Assembly: GCF_963576615.1 (NCBI RefSeq)
Contig: NC_088708.1
Location: forward strand, 49,587,196 to 49,651,195
Reading direction: 5' to 3'
Source of the DNA: Watersipora subatra
Taxonomy: Eukaryota > Bryozoa > Gymnolaemata > Cheilostomatida > Watersiporidae
Length of the DNA stretch: 64,000 nt
Part shown: positions 27,101 through 35,300 of the stretch, piece after piece
Layout of the letters: every line of letters begins with the position of its first letter
How positions within the stretch are numbered: the stretch's first letter is position 1
Position numbers and translations under genes: made by a program
Notes under the pieces: model-generated
Databases searched by the model: none
Seen by the model: only the letters and a program-made list of their open reading frames with translations
What the model was told of the DNA's origin: nothing

Positions 27101-29085
27101 ATATTGTTCATCCTTGCATCACAACAATTTTAACATGTCTCTATAAACAAGTGACATTTTTAAAACCTTCCAAAACCTTACTTATCTATAAACAATTGAG
27201 TTTTGAAACCTTCCGTTAGAACAGTGGTTCTTAACCTGGAAATGGTTCGACTGAACCTGAGGGGTTCGGTCAGTCAGTCTCAGGAGTTCAGTGGAGGTGT
27301 GTTAAAGGCAACAGCACAAGTCACACTGACTTTCAAGGTCGTGTATTTATGAAAAGATATGTAATTTGTTGTGAGTTCATGCAATGTAATGGTTTTGTTC
27401 TTTGAACACTCTGATGTTAATGCATAGTTCATTTTGTGCACCAGTCAAACATGTCAATGGTTAAAGCCAGTCAAACACAGCCTGTCTTCAATGTGAAAAA
27501 AGCATTTTATTTTCAATACAGAGTTTGGTAAAAATGCATATGAAACTTGTAGGTTTAGTACTGGTGGGTTTCAGTGTGTCCAACAAGGTTAAGAACCACT
27601 GAGTTAAAAAAACTCTATAAGGCACTGCAGTGTTTCTCGAGTCGTTAATTATACGTATACCAAAAGCTATTTTATTAACTGTGTATCTTATAATTGAGAT
27701 GCATGGTTTCCACTGACCATTTTGAGCTTATGTAAAGGTGTGTAGATAGATCTATTCTTGCCCATACAGTCCTAAATTCCAAGGTAATCCAATATAACAT
27801 TTGCTTCTCATGTTAAAACTCTCAAATGTTGGAGCCAATATTTTTATAGGCATACACCGTAATTCATTTAACTTGTTCGGCAGTCCTAAAACAAATTTAC
27901 TTATAGGGTTAAACCTAATGCATTATAATACATGCAAATTTATGTAAAAAACTAAATGTAAAAAAATTGTATAAAAAAACTTAACGAATAGTCATAATCT
28001 ATAAAGTTATTGTCACTTTGCCTTTACATTGAAGATGGGTAAACAGAGATGTTACCATGGCAACAGTTATCATGGTCAGCCTTCACACTCACTATTTCTA
28101 GGCTTTCTTCACTTTGTATCACTTGTTTACATGCTTCTTCATGATAACTAGATGGCTTCAGACTTTTTAAAAAAAATTTTTGTAATTGTCATTTTATTCT
28201 TTTCTGTTATACATTGCTTTTATTTTTAAGAGAATCATCACTTTCTTTTTATCCACTACTACCACTCATTGTAGTGTTCTTGGGATGCGTGAATTTAAAA
28301 GCAAGAAATCGAAGTATGAAACTTTCTTTAATATTAATGTTTCATATCTGTACTTTCTTGGTTTTAAAATCGCGCAACCCAAGAAAACTAAACTCAGTGG
28401 TAGCAAGCAATGTAAAACCACGTGATTTGAAGGAAAATTGTGTGCATGCTTTAATTCACAAAGCTCAAATGTTTCAACACTGTATGTTGAAAATTAATTT
28501 GTGTTGAGACAAATATCTGCTAAAATTTTAAATCTCATGTCAAAAAATGGATACGTTGAACTGATCTAAGTCAAGGTTTGACTGTATATGCACTTAACTA
28601 GAATACAAATAAAAACTCAGCTGATAATGATCGCAATTTGATATCTCATCCATTTATATACCAGCAGGAAAACTCAACATGGCCAGCATATATTAGTTAT
28701 ATAAGGTATAAAACAAAAGTTAAACTGTCCAGTCTTCAAACTCAAATCTAATATTATTTTGTCACACTTGAACATCTTGAAACTTGGTGTCATTCAAAAT
28801 ACATGGTAGAGTTGGAATGCTCACAACCTTTAGGTTTGATCTAGAATGTTCCTCGCTTATCGGTGAGGCTTGAAGATTATGTTGTTTATTTCAGCCCCTG
28901 CTCAAGACCACCGAGTGCTAGCAAGGCATAAGCATGGCCATTCATATGGAGGACTCCCAGTCATGTTTTGGATAATGCTAGCCTTACTCATCGTAGCGTT
29001 TCATTTCTTCTTATTTAAGATGGTTTTTAGTGAGTTATGCAAGGGCGACACTAACTCTTATTATAGAAGGAGGGCCCATTCCTAG
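8392..29085 (+). CDS. KIAA2013: KIAA2013 (DUF2152) homologue, spliced, N-terminus missing
   Basis: Ten exons read in phase: 8392-8587, 13896-13936, 14244-14416, 17320-17457, 18156-18321, 18418-18620, 18789-18901, 25724-25973, 26956-27083 and 28895-29085 (stop TAG). They total 1599 nt, 532 residues. Every junction has GT/AG and matching phase. Family landmarks in order are AGNGYIGISLDG, HRTRPGLLVQEVNFYNPSDE, NVSFKRKTH, a LEHYGC motif, LGGFSFRTADGEVLHMEF, LPVKLTKPLTAILYIS and a C-terminal membrane helix (GGLPVMFWIMLALLIVAFHF) followed by FLFKMVFSELC. Human KIAA2013 is about 634 residues, so roughly 100 N-terminal residues with the signal anchor should lie upstream; I could not find them. The first exon may instead begin at 8434 (acceptor after CCTCCAAG). 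Function is unknown: a single-pass membrane protein, probably with a lumenal N-terminal body. Transposons crowd its introns. Confidence 0.85.
8820..9805. mobile_element. Possible degenerate MITE with TCACAGAAACCATGGTTAAG ends
   Basis: The 20-bp sequence at 8820-8839 recurs exactly inverted at 9786-9805. Flanks show no target duplication, and the interior is AT-rich with no ORF. It lies in the same intron as the LINE. Confidence 0.4.
9846..13160 (-). mobile_element. Near full-length LINE insertion (endpoints approximate)
   Basis: The 5' end is estimated just upstream of the ORF2 ATG (13131). The 3' end is placed at a short GAGAGA/GATAGAG-rich tract at about 9846-9865. I could not find a clear target-site duplication, partly because both ends border simple sequence. 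The element inserted antisense to its host gene between exons 8392-8587 and 13896-13936. Confidence 0.7.
9913..13131 (-). pseudogene. Non-LTR retrotransposon ORF2 (APE endonuclease + reverse transcriptase), three nonsense codons
   Basis: A single uninterrupted reading frame of 1073 codons runs from ATG at 13131 to TAA at 9913 with no frameshift. Three in-frame stops break it: TAA at 12429-12427, TGA at 11949-11947 and TAG at 11928-11926. Residues 1 to about 235 form an APE-type endonuclease (TLATWNVRTL, ALQETRL, LLGDFNARVG). The reverse transcriptase follows (NYRGISLLSITGKILAR, FIDLTKAFDTVDR, GVKQGCVIAPTL, LQYADDNALVAHTEE). The C-terminus carries a C2H2 finger, CPHCNRQCRAMIGLRSHLKTH-like in spacing. 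The stop codon is embedded in an AATAAA. There is no RNase H domain and no separate ORF1. It belongs to the widespread invertebrate group often mis-named craniofacial development protein 2-like; I cannot assign the clade. It lies antisense in an intron of the KIAA2013 homologue. Confidence 0.93.
13896..13936 (+). CDS. KIAA2013: 41-nt microexon of the KIAA2013 homologue
   Basis: The exon ending at 8587 leaves one base over, while the exon starting at 14244 begins at a codon boundary, so a 3n+2 exon must lie between them. The 41-nt segment has a pyrimidine-rich acceptor (GGTCTTAG) and a weak GTTAAG donor. It encodes DGDKSEVLHTRTSF, which joins to TLSNCISLVQTWYV, the expected spacing for this family. 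The donor is non-optimal and other small exons are possible. Confidence 0.6.
14721..14766 (+). repeat. CTGT/CTAT tetranucleotide microsatellite
   Basis: CTGTCTGTCTATTTGTCTAT-type run. It is followed by a duplicated segment sharing TTATAGAGCGGTCTTTCTTT and CGAACGAAGCCAACCGAATT with 14773-14830. Confidence 0.75.
15698..16032 (+). repeat. 335-bp polypurine (GA/GGA) tract
   Basis: The sequence is almost exclusively purine on the plus strand, with GAGAGA, GAGGGAGA and AGCGAGGAGGAGAGGGGGG modules recurring. The long open frames it produces on the minus strand (Ser/Pro/Leu-rich) are artefacts. Confidence 0.95.
16150..16275 (-). repeat. tRNA-derived SINE, minus strand
   Basis: On the minus strand GGCGACCGAATGGCGTAGCG and GTTAGTGCG form a tRNA-like 5' half with an A box. 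CCGAGTTCAATTTC fits a B box, and the tail is GACAGACAGACAGACAAGGC. It is not a functional tRNA: the stem pairing decays. Confidence 0.6.
17012..17457 (+). repeat. Source segment (intron plus exon) of an inverted duplication
   Basis: Intron sequence and most of the exon 17320-17457 of the KIAA2013 homologue recur, near-identical and reversed, at 23417-23866. The identity includes the polypyrimidine tract and acceptor. Confidence 0.9.
19158..19550 (+). repeat. SINE-like dispersed repeat, most complete copy
   Basis: The head CTAGCTGTGCTGCCCGGCGC is followed by AAAATCAGCTTATAAACAAT and AGCCTGGCACATTGCCAAT. A tRNA-like stretch (GTGGCTTAATTACTCAGG as A box, GAGATCAAATCTTC as B box) comes next, then ATACCAACATTGAGAAATAT as tail. 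The same head or tail recurs at 6174-6268, 22173-22345, 22733-22770, 34925-34960, 45877-46925 and 55236-55424. Confidence 0.7.
20112..20490 (+). repeat. TGGAAA-rich minisatellite inside foldback copy 1
   Basis: Degenerate units alternate ATATGGAAATGGAAATA, ATGGAAATGAATT and ATGGAATTA for about 380 bp. They start just after the terminal arm ends (CCTACCAGGGAT) and end where the inner arm begins (GTGACATACACG). The strand is strongly purine-rich. Confidence 0.9.
21326..21367. repeat. Perfect hairpin, 19-bp arms, 4-nt loop (foldback copy 1 loop)
   Basis: TTAGCTATGATTACAATAA, AAAA, then the exact reverse complement. A shorter, imperfect counterpart lies in copy 2 near 32058-32097. Confidence 0.85.
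21562..21599. repeat. Perfect hairpin, 18-bp arms, 2-nt loop (foldback copy 1)
   Basis: AAGCAAAGATGTCCACTA, AC, then the reverse complement. The copy 2 version at 32251-32288 has one mismatch (GTACACTA). Confidence 0.9.
21804..21848. repeat. Perfect hairpin, 18-bp arms, 9-nt loop (foldback copy 1)
   Basis: CCAATGATATACAGCCCC, TCATGTGTG, then the reverse complement. It interrupts the right inner arm and has no counterpart in the left arm, as though a small palindrome had been inserted. An identical version lies at 32485-32529 in copy 2. Confidence 0.9.
22733..23050 (+). repeat. Diverged AT-rich repeat with CCGGCGTTGCC head
   Basis: TAGCTGTACTAACCGGCGTT is followed by the same AT-rich body found in the loop of both foldback copies (AACATATAACAACATTTGCC, ACTACATATCATGAGAAAAG). 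A further copy lies at 52516-52700. Confidence 0.65.
23417..23866 (-). pseudogene. Inverted copy of a KIAA2013-homologue exon with flanking intron
   Basis: Read on the minus strand, this block repeats the intron from GCTAACAA and then the exon (KDNSQSDADSDTTWHVGSKM through TGILELPA). The sequence is nearly unchanged, but the exon stops short of its donor. Immediately after the homology there is a small hairpin (ATTCTCGAGCTA with its complement) and then unrelated sequence. The 18-bp direct repeat GCTTGCGGAAAACCGAAA borders the block at 23399-23416 and 23865-23882. Being antisense to the gene it cannot be used as an alternative exon without an inversion; it could base-pair with the true exon in the pre-mRNA. 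Confidence 0.88.
23883..24200 (+). repeat. SINE-like 3' portion with tRNA-like head and (TA)n tail
   Basis: TTGTATAGCTTAGAGATAAC resembles an A box and GTGAGTTCAAATCC a B box. The family tail ATACCAACATTGAGATATAT then runs into about 50 bp of TA dinucleotides (24139-24190). Confidence 0.55.
24139..24330 (+). repeat. (TA)n followed by 21-bp tandem repeat
   Basis: About 50 bp of TA (24139-24190), then four copies of a unit like GTATGTCTATATTCTATATAC (about 24238-24325). Confidence 0.85.
24659..25148. mobile_element. Tigger/pogo-like MITE, 490 bp, TA target duplication
   Basis: The left end is TA|CAGTAAGTCATCGACTTACG and the right end GTATGTCAACGACTCACTG|TA, imperfect inverted repeats starting CAGT between TA dinucleotides, as in mariner/pogo elements. 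No intact ORF. A short minus-strand open stretch (24616-24825) overlaps it and is not a gene. Confidence 0.75.
25386..25653 (+). repeat. Minisatellite, 22-24-bp unit AGTAGAGGTTTGACTGTACT
   Basis: About eleven units of the form AGTAGAGGTTTGACTGTACT plus CATA, or the shorter ACTACTCATA variant, ending 70 bp before the exon at 25724. Confidence 0.9.
27222..27601. mobile_element. hAT-type MITE, 380 bp
   Basis: Termini are CAGTGGTTCTTAACCT and the inverse AGGTTAAGAACCACTG, the classic Charlie/hAT pattern. Flanks CGTTAGAA and AGTTAAAA are an imperfect 8-bp duplication (6 of 8), indicating age. It lies in the intron before the last exon of the KIAA2013 homologue. Confidence 0.8.
27602..28894 (+). 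other. Last KIAA2013-homologue intron, remainder
   Basis: AT-rich. Short overlapping frames at 28186-28507 lack codon structure and are not called. Confidence 0.5.
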
Positions 29086-29217
29086 CTCAAGGCTATTTTA
29101 TAGTCAATTGACTTATAATGGTGTTATGCAATCCACATGTAATCACTTTCTTTCTTGCCTGGTCTCATGGTTGCTTTAATATAACTTATTTCATTTAATA
29201 TACGTACTAGGAGTGAC

Positions 29218-29223
29218 TTTATT
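29218..29223 (-). promoter_or_regulatory. Polyadenylation signal AATAAA for the BICRA-like gene
   Basis: AATAAA on the minus strand about 150 bp past the stop codon at 29372. It sits in the 286-bp gap between the two convergent stop codons, so the 3' UTRs probably abut or overlap. Confidence 0.55.
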
Positions 29224-29371
29224 TACAATCTTACAAAGGGCATACACATATGTACAAAATATATAAAACTAGACTACGTCATGGAATCTGTATAAATGGT
29301 AAAAATAAGAGTAGAAATCGCTTAGAGATGCTTCGGGTAGGTGAATGTATGGAGTCGGGAACAGTAGAAAG

Positions 29372-32300
29372 TCAGTGGTAGGGGTCAAATTCATCTTCTG
29401 AAGCGTACTGCACAAAGGGCACCATGTCATCTGCATCATCACTGTGCTGATAGGAGCTCTCCTCAGGATTGTCGCTCTCTTCTAAATGGTTGGAGTAAGC
29501 CAGCTCATCATCGTCTTTGGAGTCGTCCCATCCCATCGCTGCATCATCTGTGCATTTACAAGCTAACTTTACCATTTAGCCTATTCAGCATTCTTTGTTG
29601 ATATTACCATAAAATGTTCATAAAGATGTTTTGAAAGCTCGTATCAGCCAATAAGGTGTTTTTGCCAATAATAGCGTAATTGTTGGCTTTTAGATCTTAC
29701 TTTGAACACATTTAACGTTTCTAAATGAGCAGCTAACATCGACATAATATTCTCTAGCTCTCTGCCTAAGCCGAAATGATTGAATAAATGAAAATACAAA
29801 TTCAAGATATGTCTCAACCATAGAGTTATCTCCCCCTAGAGTGATAACTACACGAGCGTTTCCGGTGCCAACAAGGAGCGTTTAGGCCACGCCTCTTTTT
29901 TGTGCTAGTCAGTCGTAGTGATTGACTAGATCAATAACATCAGCCATGAGAAGGGTTAAACAAGGATCATGAATTCCAGTTGAGATAGTAATTAATGCTC
30001 ATATTAAAGAAATGATGATTATAGTTTATTACTCTAATATATGCTTATTATTAAAAGCAATTCAATACCTACCAGGGATGGCTAAACATATTATGAAAAT
30101 GTTTACTTTTTCATTTCCATAAACATAAATATTTCCATAATTTTAGGGTAATGGATATGGAAATTTTATTTTACAAGTATGGAAATGGTATGAAAATGGA
30201 AATAATATGGAAATGAATTATGGAAATACTATGGAAATGGAAATAATATGGAAATGAATTATGGAAATGGAATTAATATGGAAATGAATTATGGAACTTT
30301 TATGGAAATGGAAATAATATGGAAATGGAAATAATATGGAAATGGAAATACTATGGAAATGGAAACACTATGGAAATGAAGTAGGGAAATGGAATTAATA
30401 TGGAAATGAATTATGGAAATGGAAATAATATGGAAATGGAAATAATATGGAAATGGAAATAATATGGAAATGAATTATGGAAATAGAATTAATATGGAAA
30501 TGAATTATGGAAATGGAAATAACATGGAAATGGAAATAGTATGGAAATGAATTATGGAAATTGAATTAATATGGAAATGAATTATGGAACTTTTATGGAA
30601 ATGGAAATGAATTATGGAAATGGAAATAATATGGAAATGGAAATACTATGGAAATGAAGTAGGGAAATGGAATTAATATGGAAATGAATTATGGAAATAG
30701 AAATAATATGGAAATGGAAATAATATGGAAATGAGTTATGGAAATGGAATTAACATGGAAATGAATTTTGGAAATGGAAATAATATGGAAATGGAAATAA
30801 TATGGAAATGAATTATGGAAATGGAATTGATATGGAAAAGAATTATGGAAATGGAAATAACATGGAAATGGAAATAGTATGGAAATGAATTATGGAAATG
30901 GAATCAATATAGAAATGAATTAAGGAACTTTTATGGAAATGGAAATGAATTATGGAAATGGAAATACTATGGAAATGAAATAGGGAAATGGAATTAATGT
31001 GGAAATGAATTATGGAAATAGAAATAATATGGAAATGGAAATAATATGGAAATGATTTATGGAAATGGAATTAATATGGAAATGAATTATGGAAATGTTA
31101 TGGAAATAATATGGAAATGAAGTAGGGAAATGTCATGGAAATAGAAATAATATGGAAATGAATTGTGGAAATGAATTATGGAAATGGAAATAATATGGAA
31201 ATAAATTATGAAAATGGAAATTGTGACATACACGTAATCCCTGATACCTACATGACTTGCCAAGGCACTGAATAGATAGTGAGTGAAAGTGAAGGTAATG
31301 CAAGCAGTCACTCATAGATAACATACATAGTCATACTGGGGTTGTATTACATTGGTGTGATGGGAAGCTAATCAACTGCCATCAACTATGAGCTGTACTA
31401 CCCGGTGTTGCCCGAGTAATAAAAAAGGATTTGGACAGAAAATTTATTTTTATATAACATTTATTATTCTAACTTTTAAACTTCATATCATAAGAAAATA
31501 TTTTTGAGCAGTTTAAATGAATTAAGAGGAAAAAGAAAACAACTCTAAAGGTTTGCAAGCTTTTTCAAACAACTACAATTTTTAAATTTCATATCATGAA
31601 AGAAGTGTTTTGTTGAAATAAATTAGGAAAAAAATAAAACTGTAAATGTGTTTAAATGTAAAATAATTAGCAAGTAATGGCTAAATATAATCTGTTTAGC
31701 TATGATTACAATGAAAAATTATTTAAAAATAAGGTAATAAAAAATATATTTTATTTTTATATAATTATAGTTAGTAGAATTAAGTATAATTTATTTTTAT
31801 TTAATATATAACAACATTTGCCACTTTAACTTTCAAACAACATATTATGAAAAGTGTTTTGTGTAATTGAGATAAATGAAGAGAAGAGAGAAAATAAAAA
31901 CAACTGTAAATGTTTTCAAGCTTATTCAAACAACTACCACATTTAAATTTCATATCATGAAAGAAATTTTTTGTTGAAATGAATTAGGAAGAAAAATGAA
32001 ACTGCAAATGTGTTTAAATGTAAATTAATTAGCAAGTAACGCTAATTATAATCTGTTTAGCTATGATTACAATAAAAAATTACTGTAATCATAGCTAATT
32101 TTTATTACTTTATTTAATAAATAAAGTAATAAAAAGTATTTTTTTTTTTAAATAATTATAATTTAGTATAATTAAGTATAATCTATTTTTTTATCTAACA
32201 TATAACAACATTTGCCACTCTAACTTTCAAACTTTTTGCTTGCTTACATCAAGCAAAGATGTACACTAACTAGTGGACATCTTTGCTTCAAGCTAGTCTA

Positions 32301-35300
32301 TGTATTTGATTGATATGTATTGAAATCTAAGATTACATGCAAGGGCTGTTTGTGAACTGAGGTGACAATGAATCACTCTATCACCATACAATGTCAATAC
32401 TTTCAGTTGATGGCAGTCGATTAGCTTCCCATCACACCAATGTAATACAACCCCAGTATGACTATCTATCTTATCTATGAATAACCAATGATATACAGCC
32501 CCTCATGTGTGGGGGCTGTATATCATTGGAGCAACTGATTGCATTAACTCACTTACTTAACACCATCTAATCAGTGCCTTTTTAATGCATGTAGGTATTG
32601 AATTGCTTTAAATAATAAGCTTATATTAGAGTAATAAACTATAATCATCATTTCTTTAATATGAGCAATAATTACTATCTTAACTGGAAATTCATGATCA
32701 TTCTCATGGCTGACGTTATTGTTCTGTCGATCACTACGACTGACTAGCACAAAAAAGGGGCGTGGCCTAAACGCTCCTTGTTGGCACCGGAAACGCTAGT
32801 GTTGTTGAATGCACAGTTATCACTCTAGGGGGAGATAACTCTATGGTCTCAACTCTCAAGGAAGGAAATACACTTGTCTTATCAGATTGTTTTTCCATTT
32901 CATGTTAAAATTACTAACTTACCTAGCTGCTCCGTATCGCTGTCATACAGCGACTGCTCTTCATCTGATCCATCGGCTTGCGACGTTAAACTGCTGACAC
33001 TGGATGCCGCTTCCCACTTGTCATTTCCGTCGCGTTTGATTCTCAGTTTGATGGGTGGCGGCAGTGTAACTTTCTCTTTTGGTGGAGGTGACTCTGAGAC
33101 ACTCCGTTCTCTAGACCACGAGTATTCTTCCAGCTGTAACGGGTGTCAAACAGCCATCATAGGCATATGAGCAAGATAAAAATGCATGTTTTCCCTAATC
33201 AGATTCATGATTTAATTGTTAAGGGGTGAGTAGCCCTTCCCAGAAGGAGCTAATAGAAAGGCAAATATAAATGCGCATTCACCAGATTATAGGTCAGAAT
33301 TGCCATAATACCATAAAGGATGACAATTGTACCTAGAAGGCACAGGTAGGGCTAAAATACACAATGCCATTTCCACTTTTAGGTTTAGGCAGAATTTCTA
33401 GCAGTGAGAAAACGACATATAATATTTGACAAAATCTCGCACCTTTCTCTTATCTATTCGAAGAGGCATTATCGGACTAGTACCAACAATGGGGTTACTC
33501 GTCGTATCGCACTCATCAGCAGAGAGATCAGTGTCCTCACTAACTGCTTCACTCTGTACATTGATGCTGTTATTTTCCCATGTGACTGGTACGCCACCAA
33601 CATCCTGTTCCTCTGAAGAAGAGGAGCTACTAGCTGGACTGCTCACATCTGTAGCTTCAGAATCATGTCTTGACAGATCGCTTTCACTTGGCCAGCTTTT
33701 GTGAATCTCACCATAAGATTGTTGATATGTGGTACTAGATGGATGAGTTGATCCAGAAACGGATTCAACTGATCCAGAAACAGGTTCCCTCGAGAAATGG
33801 CTGAGCGTGTTTAGAGATTGCGAATCAAATGTTGATACTGGTTTCTGATAAGTCATTGGCACGTATGTCTGCTCAGACTGCTCTATAACAGTTTCACTGT
33901 ATATAAAAAAGCCCTTCCTCGGAGAGTTGGAGTCATTGACTGCTATGGATGGACTACTGAGAGGCGAATCAACTCTTTGACAAGACAGAGAAATCACCGG
34001 AGAGGTATGGTCTGTGGGCGGAGACAATGGAGAACCTATGTCTATCAGTTCGTCTTCTGAATCACTGCTGCAGCTTCTGCTCGTGTCCGAGCTCTTCGAG
34101 GATTTGACGGGTGAAGTCGGACTACCAGCACTACTAGGTGATTCACTAAGCACAGATGGCTGAGTAATCAACTGGCTCGTCGACCCATCTTGTGTGGTGA
34201 TGAAAGGAGGATTGCCAGTCTCATAGCTATTATCTACTCTCTGCTCAGTAACGGATTCTATATCACTTATCTCATCACTGACGGCGATGGAAGGTGACTG
34301 TTCATCTGAAAGAGGAAGTTCAATCGCCTCCTCATCGCCAATCTGCGTTGATCTCCTTCGACGTTTACTTTTCTTACTAAACCCTGTTGATGGTCCTTGA
34401 GCGATAAGGTCAGAGTCGGCTTCTCTTCTTTTGGCAGCGCGCCGTTCACGCGCTTCTCTTGCCGTCTCTCGTTTAACTCGATTTAATACATCAGCCTCAG
34501 GAATCATAAGGTTGAGCAAAGGTCTAGTAGATTTTTCTGCCGACTGCTTCACAAGCTGTGTGTCATTTTCGAGATCATCTGTGAGACCGGTTGTAGAAGA
34601 AGGGAGAGAGGTATCGTGTTGGCTAGAAACTTCATCTGCAGAAAGATGAGGAGAGGCAGGTTGGGAAGTAGGTTGCGGGGAGGTAGGTTGAGAGGTGGAG
34701 GGCTGAGATAAAGCGAGCTGTGGAGAAGTTGGAGGTGTCAGCTCTTTCTCAGGAACTCGATATAACTCCTTAAACTTCTCTGCAATGGAGTGTAATATTC
34801 TAACAAGATTTCAAATGCAATACTTCTTCACAATTCATGGAAATGCTACATGCTCATCATTGAAAAAGTCTTGCTTAACACTTTACAATCATATGTAGAT
34901 GATTGTGAGATAACATACATGTATCCCCAGTGTTGCACAGGTAATAAAACAGCTTATAAACAGTTGCAGGTAATGTAGCGTAAAGGTAATATAGTAGGTA
35001 AGGTAATGCGATGTTTATAAGCTGTTTTTTATTACCCAAGGAAAAGCAATGAGCCAATTTTCGAGTTTTTTTTAATAAAAGTACTGAATAAAGTTTTTTT
35101 TAAATGTGATGCTTTTAAATGACAATAGCTTTCCAGTCAATTTTTTTTAATTTTTCAGTCTGTTTCTGAACAACTCGCAAATATCTGAACTCGGCTCTGG
35201 AATTTATTAAAATTCCATCAGTTCATGTAATTTTGACAGGTTGGAGAGTGTTGCTCATGTATTCTACAAGGGAAATATTACATTTATCATTAGAGGAGTA

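Noticed and set aside
20112-31226. CRISPR-like array interpretation of the regularly spaced repeats
   Set aside because: Units are degenerate tandem minisatellite without unique spacers, in a eukaryotic intron.
19771-32845. Segmental duplication as the explanation for the paired 2.4- and 3.0-kb repeats
   Set aside because: Homology stops exactly at inverted termini and each copy has its own 8-bp flanking duplication, which indicates transposition.
33404-33704. Plus-strand frames opposite the BICRA-like gene
   Set aside because: Shadows of the Ser/acidic-rich coding exon on the other strand.
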